Shown: one piece after another, positions 49,922-58,321 of the stretch | Position numbering within the stretch: position 1 is the stretch's first letter | How the letters are laid out: every line of letters starts with the position of its first letter | Assembly: GCA_030645615.1 (NCBI GenBank) | Contig: JAUSNB010000054.1 | Coordinates: 62,001 to 126,000 of the forward strand | DNA from: Actinomycetota bacterium | Lineage (GTDB): Bacteria > Actinomycetota > Actinomycetes > S36-B12 | Direction: 5' to 3' | DNA: 64,000 nucleotides | The notes under the pieces: model-generated | Database searches by the model: none | Told to the model about the DNA's origin: nothing | The model's input: only the letters and a program-made list of their open reading frames with translations | Position numbers and translations under genes: made by a program

Positions 49922-50527
49922 TCAGGACTGAGCCAGCATCTGCCTCATCTGCTCGATCTCGGCCGTCTGGGACGTGACGATGGCCTCGAGCAGCGTGCGC
50001 AGCTCGGGATCATCGCCGTTGGCCAGCGGATCCTGGGTCATCGCGATGGCTCCCTCGTGGTGCGCGATCATCAACTCGAGGTACCGCCGGTCGAAGTCGG
50101 CCCCCTGGGCGGCCTGCAGCCGGTCCATGTCCTCGCCGCTGACCATGCCGGTCATCGCCATGCCGCCGTGAACGGAGCGGTCGGCCATGGTCATGGGCAC
50201 GCCCCACCGCTCGAGCATGGCTCTCATCTGCTCGATCTCCGGCGCCTGGGCCGCCGGGATGGCTTGGGCCAGCTCGAGCACCTCGGTGCTCGCTCCGTTC
50301 GCCGGCGCGAGCGCGGACATCTCGATGGCCTGCTCGTGGTGCGGAATCATCATCTGGGCGAACATGACGTCGCTCATGTTCGCGTCGTCGTTGCCCATCA
50401 TCTGGCCGGCCGCTGATCCGGGCACGGTCGAACCGCTGTCGTGATTCATGTTGATCGTCGTGCAGCCGGCCTGGCCGGTCGTGGCCAGGGCCGCGGCGGC
50501 GATGGCCAGCGTCATTCGTCGGTACAT
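49922..50527 (-). CDS. DUF305 lipoprotein
   Basis: 201 residues. A signal peptide with lipobox-like QAGC is followed by a duplicated DUF305 module: MFAQMMIPHHEQAIEMSALA and RYLELMIAHHEGAIAMTQD. Each has the paired-His and Met-rich helix suited to Cu(I) or ferritin-like metal chemistry. It is usually near copper-resistance genes, but none is seen here. GAGGAG sits before the ATG at 50527. DUF6153 lies next upstream on the same strand, a pairing common in actinobacteria. Location outside the membrane is likely. Confidence 0.9.
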   Translation of the reverse strand: MYRRMTLAIAAAALATTGQAGCTTINMNHDSGSTVPGSAAGQMMGNDDANMSDVMFAQMMIPHHEQAIEMSALAPANGASTEVLELAQAIPAAQAPEIEQMRAMLERWGVPMTMADRSVHGGMAMTGMVSGEDMDRLQAAQGADFDRRYLELMIAHHEGAIAMTQDPLANGDDPELRTLLEAIVTSQTAEIEQMRQMLAQS

Positions 50528-50595
50528 GGATGCTCCTCGAGTACGTGCGTGCAGTGGGCGTGCGGACGGAGGCGACCGAGGTCGACTCAGGTCCG

Positions 50596-50970
50596 TCACA
50601 CGCACAGCGACGCACGAAGAGGCACAGGAGGCGATCGGCCCCTGCTGGCCGACATGCCGGGCCCGGCCGACGGATCCGATGGGGTGCCGGTCCGGTCCAC
50701 GCGACGCATGCCGGCCACGAGGGCGAGGCCGGCGGCGAGCATGACGACGCAGGCCATCGCCGCATCGCCCTCGGCGCCCGTCGGGGCGACAAGCGCGGGG
50801 CCGTCAAGCGCGGGGCCGCCAAGCGCGGCCGGGCTGGCGACGCCGGTGTGGACCTGCCCGGGCACTGCTCCGCACGGCACGGCGGCCGACGCACTGCTCG
50901 CCGTCGCGCCATGCATGGCGAACAGCGCAGCGACGGCCAGCAGCAGGAGGATCCGTCGGCGCCAGGGCAC
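50596..50970 (-). CDS. DUF6153-like secreted or membrane protein
   Basis: 124 residues with an N-terminal signal or anchor helix (ILLLLAVAALFAMHGA) and a second helix with Cys and Met (AMACVVMLAAGLALVAG), as in DUF6153. The middle carries short Gly-Pro-Ala-Leu repeats (GGPALDGPAL) encoded by near-identical direct repeats. GTG start at 50970. 68 bp separate it from the DUF305 gene, so a common transcript is plausible and a metal-related role is suggested by that neighbour. Confidence 0.7.
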   Translation of the reverse strand: MPWRRRILLLLAVAALFAMHGATASSASAAVPCGAVPGQVHTGVASPAALGGPALDGPALVAPTGAEGDAAMACVVMLAAGLALVAGMRRVDRTGTPSDPSAGPGMSASRGRSPPVPLRASLCV

Positions 50971-51030
50971 CTTGTCACGCTACCCCGGAGGGGTCCCGAG
51001 CGCCCTCCGACCTCGTACGGCCCGACCGCC

Positions 51031-51094
51031 CGATGCGTCGTCACATGTGGCTACGCCGCGCCGATGGATTGCTGCCACAAGTGACGATGCATCG
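51031..51094. terminator. Long imperfect inverted repeat downstream of pepN
   Basis: Two 21-bp arms (51031-51051 and 51074-51094) match with two mismatches around a 22-nt loop; cores are GATGCGTCGTCAC and GTGACGATGCATC. It lies just after the pepN stop on the minus strand and upstream of DUF6153. There is no T tract. Architecture mirrors the repeat at 49.9 kb, though the sequence differs. Confidence 0.6.
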
Positions 51095-51099
51095 GGGGT

Positions 51100-53655
51100 T
51101 CAGCCCTGAGCGTCCCGGGCGCGGGCGCGCATCGCCCGCAGCACGCCGTCGCGGCCCTCGCCGATCAGCCGCCGCTGCCCGGCGTTGAGCTCGCCAGACA
51201 GGTACGCGTCCGTCGCCGCGATGGTCTCGTCATCGACAAGGAGCATGGGGTACATGCCCACCGTGATGTCCTGGGCCATCTCCGTCGTGCGCTCCTGCCA
51301 CACCCGCGGCAGCGACTCGAAGTAGCGGGAGCGGTACGGCCGCAGCAGGTCGAGCTGGTCGCCCTGGACGAACCCGCCGATCGTGGCCTCGAGGATCGCG
51401 TTCGGCAGGTCGGTGCGATCGACGATGTCGGCCCACGCCAGCTCCTTAGCCTCGGCCGTGGGCCGGGCCGCACGGGCAAGGGCTGCCTGCCGCCGTCCCG
51501 TGGCGGTGTCGTCGGAGTCCAGTTCGCGCTCGATGGCGTCAACCTCGGCGCGGCCGGTGGCGGCCAGCCGCTGGAGCAGGAACCAGCGCAGGTCCGTGTC
51601 GATGGCCAGCCCCTCCCACACGAGGGAGCCGTCGAGCAAGGCGGCGACGGCGTCGAGCTGGGCACCGTCGGTGGCCGCGCCGACGAAGGCCCGGGCGAAG
51701 GCCAGCTGGTGGTCGCTGCCCGGCGCCGCGGCCTCGGCCAGCGCCCGGGTGGCGTCCGCCAGCCGGGACAGGTACCCGGTGCGATTCTCCGGCGCCGCGA
51801 ACTGGTCGATGGCCAGCCGGAGCTGCCGCAGCACTCCCTGCACCACGCCCACGTCCGACTCGCGGCCGATCCCCGAGAGGACGAGGCGCAGGAAGTCGCC
51901 CGTGGACGCCTCCGCGTCGCGGGTCATGTCCCAGGCCGCCCCCCAGATCAAGGCACGCGCCAGCGGGTCGTTGAGGTCGCCGAGGTGCTCGGTGGCCGTG
52001 AGCCATGAGCGGGTGTCCAGCCGCACCTTGGCGAACGTCAGGTCGCCGTCGTTGACGAGCAGCAGGTCGGGCTGTGCGACTCCGGCGAGCTGCGCTACCT
52101 CGGTGCGGGCACCGATGACGTCCAGCTCGATGCGCTCGCGCAGGACGAGGCCCTCGGTGCCGAGGTCGTACAGGCCAAGCGCGATGCGGTGCGAGCGGAG
52201 GGTCGCCGCGACGCCCTCGGGCGATGACGGTGGCTCCTGCTCGATGCCGACGGAAACGTAGCGGCCGTCAGCGACGTCGACGACCGGGCGCAGCAGGTTT
52301 ACCCCGCTGGTCTGCAGCCACTCGTGCGTCCAGCCGGACAGGTCGCGGCCGCTGGTGGCCTCCAGCTCGGAGAGGAGGTCGCGCAGCTCGGTGTTCTGCC
52401 AGGCGTGCTTGGTGAAGTAGTTCCGCACGCCCGCGAGGAACTGCTCCTCGCCGACCCACGCGACAAGCTGGCGCAGGGCCGACGCGCCCTTGGCGTACGT
52501 GATGCCGTCGAAGTTGACCCGCACCGCGTCGAGGTCGACCATGTCCGCCGCGATCGGGTGGGTGGACGGCAACTGGTCCTGCCGGTAGGCCCATGCCTTG
52601 CGCAGGTTGGCGAAGGTCGTCCACGCGTCGGTGTAGCGCGTCGCGTTCACGTTGGCCCAGTGGGCGGCCCATTCGGCGAAAGACTCGTTCAGCCACAGGT
52701 CGTCCCACCACGTCATCGTGACGAGGTCACCGAACCACATATGGGCGAGCTCGTGCAGGATCGTGTTGGCCCGCTGCTCGTAGGCGGCATCGGTGACGCG
52801 GCTGCGGAACACGTAGTCCTCGAGGATGGTCACGCAGCCGGCGTTCTCCATCGCACCGGCATTGAACTCCGGAACGAAGAGCTGGTCGTACTTCGCGAAC
52901 GGGTACGCGACGCCGAACTGCTCCTCGAAGAACGCGAAGCCCTGCTTGGTCACCGTGAGGATCTCGTCGGAGTCCAGGAACTGCGCCAGCGATTCGCGGC
53001 AGTACACGTCCAGGGGGTAGGTGCCGTACGTGCCGGTGTAGGAGTCCTGCACGCGGTGGTACGGGCCGGCGACCAGCGCGGTGATGTAGGTGGAGATGCG
53101 CGGGGTCGGCTCGAACGCCCACGTCGCGTGCCCATCGTCGTCCAGCGCAGGGTCGGGGGTGGGGGAGTTGCTGACGACCTTCCAGTGGCCGGGCGTCGTG
53201 ACGGTCAGCTGCCAGGTGGCCTTGAGGTCGGGCTGCTCGAAGCACGCGTACATGCGGCGCGCGTCGGCCGACTCGAACTGCGTGTAGAGATAGGTCTCCT
53301 TGTCGACGGGGTCGACGAAGCGGTGCAGGCCCTCGCCGGTGTTCATGTACGTGCACTGCGCGGTCACGGTCACCACGTTGCTGGCCTGCAGGGCGGGGAG
53401 AGTGATGCGCGGGCCGTCGACTACGGCCGACAAGTCGAGCGCCGTCCCGTTCAGCACGACCGAGTGGACGGAGTGCGCGATCAGGTCGATCCACGTGGAC
53501 GAGCCCGGCTCCCGGCAGGTGAACGCGACGGTGGTGACGGAGGGGAAGGTGGGCTCGAGGTTCGTGACGTCGATGGTGACGTCGTACGACTCGACGGCGA
53601 TCAGCGCTGAGCGCTCCTTGGCCTCGGCCCGGGTCAGGTTCTCGGAAGCAGTCAT
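51100..53655 (-). CDS. pepN: Aminopeptidase N (M1)
   Basis: 851 residues. N-terminal beta-sandwich, then FNAGAMENAGCVTI (the GxMEN exopeptidase motif) and HELAHMWFGDLVTM with a downstream Glu in NESFAEW, the HExxH-x18-E zinc site. A helical C-terminal ERAP-like domain follows. It removes N-terminal residues from peptides in the cytosol. The ATG at 53655 gives a normal N-terminus (MTASENLTRAEAKERS). Divergent from the DCC thiol-oxidoreductase gene with only 28 bp between starts. Confidence 0.95.
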   Translation of the reverse strand: MTASENLTRAEAKERSALIAVESYDVTIDVTNLEPTFPSVTTVAFTCREPGSSTWIDLIAHSVHSVVLNGTALDLSAVVDGPRITLPALQASNVVTVTAQCTYMNTGEGLHRFVDPVDKETYLYTQFESADARRMYACFEQPDLKATWQLTVTTPGHWKVVSNSPTPDPALDDDGHATWAFEPTPRISTYITALVAGPYHRVQDSYTGTYGTYPLDVYCRESLAQFLDSDEILTVTKQGFAFFEEQFGVAYPFAKYDQLFVPEFNAGAMENAGCVTILEDYVFRSRVTDAAYEQRANTILHELAHMWFGDLVTMTWWDDLWLNESFAEWAAHWANVNATRYTDAWTTFANLRKAWAYRQDQLPSTHPIAADMVDLDAVRVNFDGITYAKGASALRQLVAWVGEEQFLAGVRNYFTKHAWQNTELRDLLSELEATSGRDLSGWTHEWLQTSGVNLLRPVVDVADGRYVSVGIEQEPPSSPEGVAATLRSHRIALGLYDLGTEGLVLRERIELDVIGARTEVAQLAGVAQPDLLLVNDGDLTFAKVRLDTRSWLTATEHLGDLNDPLARALIWGAAWDMTRDAEASTGDFLRLVLSGIGRESDVGVVQGVLRQLRLAIDQFAAPENRTGYLSRLADATRALAEAAAPGSDHQLAFARAFVGAATDGAQLDAVAALLDGSLVWEGLAIDTDLRWFLLQRLAATGRAEVDAIERELDSDDTATGRRQAALARAARPTAEAKELAWADIVDRTDLPNAILEATIGGFVQGDQLDLLRPYRSRYFESLPRVWQERTTEMAQDITVGMYPMLLVDDETIAATDAYLSGELNAGQRRLIGEGRDGVLRAMRARARDAQG

Positions 53656-53683
53656 GCCCGCATCTTGCACTAGGTTCGCAGGC

Positions 53684-54064
53684 GTGCTCACCGCGGGACG
53701 GCCCAGCGCCACGGTCGTATTCGATGGCGATTGCGCCTTCTGCACGACGAGCGCGGCACGGCTCGCCTCGTGGTCCGCGGGGCACCTGGAGGTCGTCCCG
53801 TGGCAGCGGGCGGACCTCGCCGCGCTCGGGCTGACGGCCCGGGAGTGCGCGGCCGCCGTGCAGTATGTCGGGCCCGAGGGGCACTACGCGGCCGGCGCAG
53901 CGGTCTCGCGGGCGCTGCAGCGGTGTCGCTCGCCGTGGCGCGAGGCGGGCCGGCTGCTCGGGCACCGGGCGCTGGCGCCCTTCACCGAGCGCATCTACGC
54001 CGTCGTTGCGGTCAACCGGCACCGGCTGCCCGGCGGGACGCCCGCGTGCCAGGTGGACGGATAG
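53684..54064 (+). CDS. DCC-family thiol-disulphide oxidoreductase-like protein
   Basis: 126 residues with DGDCAFCTTSA, the DxxCxxC motif of the DCC/DUF393 family, plus WQRADLAALGL and GHRALAPFTERIYAVVAVNRH. This predicts a thioredoxin-like redox role. GTG start at 53684 with a weak ribosome-binding site. It ends 3 bp before the ATG of the DNA glycosylase, so a shared transcript is likely. Partner proteins are not visible. Confidence 0.88.
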   Translation: MLTAGRPSATVVFDGDCAFCTTSAARLASWSAGHLEVVPWQRADLAALGLTARECAAAVQYVGPEGHYAAGAAVSRALQRCRSPWREAGRLLGHRALAPFTERIYAVVAVNRHRLPGGTPACQVDG

Positions 54065-54067
54065 GCG

Positions 54068-54877
54068 ATGCCCGAGGGACACGTCGTCCACGCCCTCGCC
54101 AGGCGGCTGGGCCGGATGTTCGTGGGACAGGCCGTGCGGGTGGACAGTCCGCAGGGCCGCTTCTGGGACGGGGCGGCGCTCGTCGACGGCCAGGTCGTCG
54201 CCAAGGTCGAGGCGCATGGGAAGCACCTGTTCATCGGGTTCGCGAACCGCGGGTGGATGCACGTCCACCTCGGGCTGTACGGCAAGTGGCGGTTCGGCGA
54301 CGGCGACCCACCGGTCCCGGTCGGCCAGGTGCGGGCCCGCATCGTCGGCGACGGGGCCTGGGCGGAACTGCGCGGGCCGTCCGTCTGCGAGGTGCTCGAC
54401 GACCTCGGCCGGCGTGACGCGATCCGCCGAATAGGTCCTGATCCGATCCGGCGGGACGCCGATCCGGGCCCGGCCTGGGAGAAGGCGAGCCGGTCTGCCT
54501 CGCCGATCGGGATACTGCTGATGGACCAGGCGGTGATCTCGGGCGTGGGCAACATCTACCGGGCGGAGGTCCTGTTCCGGCACGGCATCAGCCCGTATCG
54601 GCCCAGCCGGGAGGTGACCCGCGAGGAGTTCGACGCGGTCTGGGCGGACCTCGTCGGGCTCATGCGCGATGGGGCCAGGCGCGGCCGGATCGACACCGTT
54701 CGCCGGGAGCACACACCGCGCGCGATGGGCCGGCCTCCGCGCCGCGACCGGCATGGCGGCGAGGTCTACGTCTATCGCCGGACAGGGCGGCCGTGCCTGG
54801 CCTGCGGCACGCCCGTCGCCAGCGCCGACCTGAACGGCCGGACGTTGTACTGGTGCCCGGGGTGCCAGCCGACCTAG
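54068..54877 (+). CDS. nei: Endonuclease VIII-type DNA glycosylase (Fpg/Nei family)
   Basis: 269 residues. Starts MPEGHVVHALARRLG: the Pro2-Glu3 catalytic pair, with the PEGH variant typical of actinobacterial Nei1. A mid-region helix-two-turn-helix (MDQAVISGVGNIYRAEVLF) and a C-terminal zinc finger (CLACGTP and CPGCQP) are intact. It excises oxidised bases and cleaves the abasic site. Position next to pepN matches the mycobacterial nei1 region as I recall it. Convergent with, and overlapping, the DUF3159 gene by 4 bp. Confidence 0.93.
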   Translation: MPEGHVVHALARRLGRMFVGQAVRVDSPQGRFWDGAALVDGQVVAKVEAHGKHLFIGFANRGWMHVHLGLYGKWRFGDGDPPVPVGQVRARIVGDGAWAELRGPSVCEVLDDLGRRDAIRRIGPDPIRRDADPGPAWEKASRSASPIGILLMDQAVISGVGNIYRAEVLFRHGISPYRPSREVTREEFDAVWADLVGLMRDGARRGRIDTVRREHTPRAMGRPPRRDRHGGEVYVYRRTGRPCLACGTPVASADLNGRTLYWCPGCQPT

Positions 54878-55578
54878 GCCACGGCTGCGGCGGCGGCCAC
54901 CTGGGGGTGCCGGATCCCGGGGTGGCCAGCGGGCAGCGAGCGCTTGATGATCATCCAGGAGACGACGATCGTGACGATCGTGAGGCCGTAGAAGAAGGCG
55001 CCGGATGCGGCGAGGGCCCACAGCGAGTTCTGGTCGATGAAGACCATCAGCAGGACGGTCCTGACGAGGTTCAGCAGGGCCCAGGGCCACGAGGCAAGGC
55101 TGTATGCACGGAGCAGGGCCGGATCCTTGCGCCAGGTGAGCTTGGTGCCCACGACAGGACCGAGGACGACGCCGATCAGCGGCCAGCGGACGAGGTTGGC
55201 AACCACGAAGGCCAGCGCGGACATGGCATTGAGCAGCACGCGTGGCCAGAAGAAGTCCGCCGCGCTGCCCGTGCGGCTCGCGATGTACGCGCTGATGAGC
55301 ACGATAAACAGTGAGCCAAGGGCACGGGCCGGGTGCTTGCGCTCGACCAGCCGCCACACCGTGAACACGAGCGCAAGGGCGACGGCGGCGCCGATGGCCC
55401 AGCCCAGCGCGCGGCTGTCGGCCCCCATCGCCAGGTAGATCGTGACGAACACCAGTGGCGGCAGGACGCTCTCCAGCGCTCCGCGCACGCCGCCCAGGAG
55501 CGTCACGAAAGGGTGCGGGAGGTTTTCCGACACGTCGTCGCGAAACTCTTGGATACCAGTCTCTTCCGGGCGATCCAC
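54874..55578 (-). CDS. DUF3159 membrane protein
   Basis: 234 residues with about six membrane helices, pairing two DUF3159-like features: LPPLVFVTIYLAMGADSRALG and LVRWPLIGVVLGPVVGTKLTWRKD, plus LASWPWALLNLVRTVLLMVF. Conserved throughout Actinobacteria, function unknown. GTG start at 55578, divergent from the methyltransferase gene by about 29 bp. Confidence 0.9.
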   Translation of the reverse strand: MDRPEETGIQEFRDDVSENLPHPFVTLLGGVRGALESVLPPLVFVTIYLAMGADSRALGWAIGAAVALALVFTVWRLVERKHPARALGSLFIVLISAYIASRTGSAADFFWPRVLLNAMSALAFVVANLVRWPLIGVVLGPVVGTKLTWRKDPALLRAYSLASWPWALLNLVRTVLLMVFIDQNSLWALAASGAFFYGLTIVTIVVSWMIIKRSLPAGHPGIRHPQVAAAAAVA

Positions 55579-55607
55579 GGGGACACGTTAGCGCTACGGT
55601 CAGGAGC

Positions 55608-56420
55608 GTGACCGACTCCCTGGTGCAGGCGCAGGCGCTGCTCAACCGATGGCGTGACGACCTCGCGGCCTGGGCCATCCCTGACGACATCCTTCGGCAA
55701 GCACCGCAGGAACCCTGGATCCACCCGGTGTCGATGTTCACCGTCGACGAGGACATCCCGGATTCGCATTCGCACCGGATCGCCCGCGCGGCGGTCCCGG
55801 CGGACGGCGTGGTGCTGGATGTCGGCAGCGGCGGCGGGCGCGCGTCGATGTCGTTGGTGCCGCCTGCGGGGACGGTCATCGCGGTCGACGAGCAGCAGGC
55901 GATGCTCGACGCTTTCGCAGACGCCGCGACGCGCCGTGGGGTGCGCGCGCAGATGCACCAGGGCAACTGGCCCGACGTCGCCGACGACGTGCCGATGGCC
56001 GACGTCGTGGTGTGCCACCACGTGGCCTTCAACGTGCGGGCGATCGGGCCGTTCCTGCAGGCGCTCGATGCCCATGCCCGCCACCGCGTGGTGCTCGAAC
56101 TGCCGACGCACCATCCCCTCGCCGGCATGAGCCCGCTCTGGAAGCGGTTCTGGGACCTGGACCGGCCCACCCGGCCGACCGCCCACGACCTCGGTGACAT
56201 CGCCCAGGCGCTGGGGTTCGATGCGCACACCGACATCTGGGAGGACGAGACGTGGGGCAGGCGGGTCGCACTGCCCCAGGACGAGCGGGTGCGCTTCGCC
56301 CGGATCCGGCTATGCCTGCCGGAAGAGCGGGACGCGGAGGTCGCCGCCGCGCTGATCGAGCAGTACGACGCGGCGCCGCGCGAGGTGGCCACGATCTGGT
56401 GGGACGTTCGCCGACCCTGA
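55608..56420 (+). CDS. SAM-dependent methyltransferase (class I)
   Basis: 270 residues. Motif I VVLDVGSGGGRASMSL, the acidic residue ending strand 2 (VIAVDEQQAML) and motif post-I (ADVVVCHHVAFNVR) show the Rossmann SAM-binding core. The N-terminus (DSLVQAQALLNRWRDDLAAW) is helical. The substrate is unknown. CAGGAGC directly precedes the GTG at 55608. It precedes the class V aminotransferase-like gene by 33 bp. Confidence 0.9.
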   Translation: MTDSLVQAQALLNRWRDDLAAWAIPDDILRQAPQEPWIHPVSMFTVDEDIPDSHSHRIARAAVPADGVVLDVGSGGGRASMSLVPPAGTVIAVDEQQAMLDAFADAATRRGVRAQMHQGNWPDVADDVPMADVVVCHHVAFNVRAIGPFLQALDAHARHRVVLELPTHHPLAGMSPLWKRFWDLDRPTRPTAHDLGDIAQALGFDAHTDIWEDETWGRRVALPQDERVRFARIRLCLPEERDAEVAAALIEQYDAAPREVATIWWDVRRP

Positions 56421-56453
56421 CCCCCCGCCGCCGAGCAGGGGTTAGATGGGGGC

Positions 56454-57704
56454 GTGACCTCACGACCCGCGCCGGCGGACCCACCCGCGCCGGCGGGGTA
56501 CGACGTGGATCGGCTGCGCGCCCGCATGCCCGCCCTGGCCAGCGGGGTGGCCTACTTCGACGGACCGGGCGGCACCCAGACGCCTGACCTCGTGGCAGAC
56601 GCCATCGCGGCCGCCCTGACCGGCGGCCTGTCGAACCGGGGACGGGTCACCGCCGCCGAGCGGACCGCCGACGACCTCACCATCGGTGCTCGACTCGCGG
56701 CCGCCGACCTGCTGAACGCCGACCCGGGCGGCATCGTCTTCGGGCGCAGCATGACCGAACTGGCCTTCCAGGTAGCCCGCACGCTGGCCCAGGGCTGGGG
56801 TCCGGGTGACGAGGTCGTAGTGACCCGCCTCGACCACGATGCCAACATCCGCCCGTGGGTCACCTATGCCGAGCGCTCCGGTGCCACCGTGCGATGGGCC
56901 GACTTCGACCCGCACACCGGCGGCCTGAGCATCGACGACGTCATGGGACTCGTGACCGACAACACCCGCCTCGTCGCCGTCACCGGCGCATCCAACCTGC
57001 TGGGCACCCGGCCCGACATCGAGGCGATCGGTGCCGGCCTGGCCGACTCGGGCGCGCTGTACTTCGTCGACGGGGTCCACCTGTCCGCGCACGTGGCCGT
57101 CGACGTCGCAGCGATCGGCGCGGACTTCTTCGCCTGCAGCCCCTACAAGTTCCTCGGACCGCACCTGGGCCTGCTGGCCGCATCGCCCGCGCTGCTGGAG
57201 TCCATGCACCCGGACAAGCTGCGGCCGAGCACCGAGCAGGTGCCCGAGCGTTTCGAGCTGGGCACCCTGCCGTACGAGATGCTCGCCGGCGTGACGGCGG
57301 CCGTGGACATGCTTGCCGACCTGGTCCCGGGCGACGAGGGAACGTTGCCGCGCCGGGACCGGCTGGTCCGGTCGATGCAGGCTCTGGCGGTTTACGAGGA
57401 GGCACTGCACGGGCGGCTGAGGTCCGGCCTGGAGGGCATCGATGGCGTGCACTGCTACGGCCACGCCGCTCGGCGCACTCCCACCGAGTTGTTCGCGATC
57501 GACGGCGTGGATTCCACGGATGCGTACCGGGCGCTGGCCGCGGTCGGGGTGAACGCCCCGGCCGGGTCCTTCTATGCCCTCGAGGCGGCGGAGCATCTGG
57601 GGCTGGGAGCGGCCGGTGCCATCAGGGCCGGACTGGCGCCCTACTCGAACGCCGAGGACGTCGACCGGCTGCTGGCCGGCATCGCGAGGATCGCCGCCGG
57701 CTAG
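56454..57704 (+). CDS. Cysteine-desulphurase-like class V aminotransferase without catalytic Cys
   Basis: 416 residues of the fold type I PLP class: ACSPYKFLGPHLG carries the PLP lysine, and RLDHDANIRPW and VDGVHLSAHVAVDV are typical. In the loop where SufS/CsdA have a catalytic Cys (RAGHHCA-type) this protein has NAPAGSFYALEA, so persulphide formation is unlikely. It resembles the cysteine-desulphurase-like VC1184 subfamily of unknown reaction. GTG start. Convergent overlap of 4 bp with the cytochrome b gene. Confidence 0.85.
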   Translation: MTSRPAPADPPAPAGYDVDRLRARMPALASGVAYFDGPGGTQTPDLVADAIAAALTGGLSNRGRVTAAERTADDLTIGARLAAADLLNADPGGIVFGRSMTELAFQVARTLAQGWGPGDEVVVTRLDHDANIRPWVTYAERSGATVRWADFDPHTGGLSIDDVMGLVTDNTRLVAVTGASNLLGTRPDIEAIGAGLADSGALYFVDGVHLSAHVAVDVAAIGADFFACSPYKFLGPHLGLLAASPALLESMHPDKLRPSTEQVPERFELGTLPYEMLAGVTAAVDMLADLVPGDEGTLPRRDRLVRSMQALAVYEEALHGRLRSGLEGIDGVHCYGHAARRTPTELFAIDGVDSTDAYRALAAVGVNAPAGSFYALEAAEHLGLGAAGAIRAGLAPYSNAEDVDRLLAGIARIAAG

Positions 57705-58321
57705 GCAGAGGTGCGCTCGGACTCGTCCGCCCACTCACCGTGCTCGCGACGGGCCCAGTCCAACGGGACCTCGCCGGTGCGCATCCCTCGTCGCGCGGTC
57801 GCGTCGTTGAAGGCCATGTAGATGTGGCCGAGGACCACGATGACCATGGCCATCCCGAGCCAGTCGTGCACGAACGTCGCGCCTGTGCGCAGGTTGTCGG
57901 TGAACAGGCTGCTGAAGAACATCATCGCCCCGGTCGCGAGCATGACGAGGATCGCGCCGAGGGTGAAAGCCGCGTTGAGCTTCTGGCCCGCGTTGAACTT
58001 GCCGACCCGGATCCGGCCGGAGCGCCGGTCACGGCTGCGCAGCCAGGTCCAGTCCGCGGACGTGAACCGGTTGAGCCGGCCGGCATCGTCGCGGAAGGCC
58101 CGGGAGAACAGCGCCAGCACGATGGGGATCGGCAGGGCGAAGCCCGCGATCTCATGCACGAGGCCCACGAGTTGCCGGTTGCCGACGACGTTGCCGAGAT
58201 CCGGCACGAACAGGAGGGCCGCCGTCACCATGAGGATCAGCGTGAGCACCGCGATGCTGCGGTGCGCCCATCGCTCGGCCCGCGCGAACCGACGAAGGGG
58301 CGGCACTGCGTCGTCAGACAT
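57701..58321 (-). CDS. b-type cytochrome membrane subunit (formate-dehydrogenase gamma-like)
   Basis: 206 residues with four helices and paired His residues suitable for two b haems (ERWAHRSIAVL, LVHEIAGFAL, TFVHDWLGMAM, LGHIYMAFND). The pattern fits the cytochrome b561/formate dehydrogenase gamma family. The ATG at 58321 overlaps the upstream molybdoenzyme gene by 8 bp, so the two are likely one complex, with this protein passing electrons between quinone and the Mo site. Confidence 0.87.
   Translation of the reverse strand: MSDDAVPPLRRFARAERWAHRSIAVLTLILMVTAALLFVPDLGNVVGNRQLVGLVHEIAGFALPIPIVLALFSRAFRDDAGRLNRFTSADWTWLRSRDRRSGRIRVGKFNAGQKLNAAFTLGAILVMLATGAMMFFSSLFTDNLRTGATFVHDWLGMAMVIVVLGHIYMAFNDATARRGMRTGEVPLDWARREHGEWADESERTSA

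Noticed and set aside
50780-50835. Short GC direct repeats (AAGCGCGGGGCCG type) as a CRISPR array or tandem promoter element
   Set aside because: Only two or three imperfect units, no regular spacers, and they fall inside the DUF6153-like coding frame (Gly-Pro-Ala-Leu repeats).
52727-56527. Minus-strand open frame of more than 1200 codons spanning the nei, DUF3159 and methyltransferase genes
   Set aside because: It contains no recognisable domain and crosses genes with clear motifs on both strands; typical spurious GC-rich frame.
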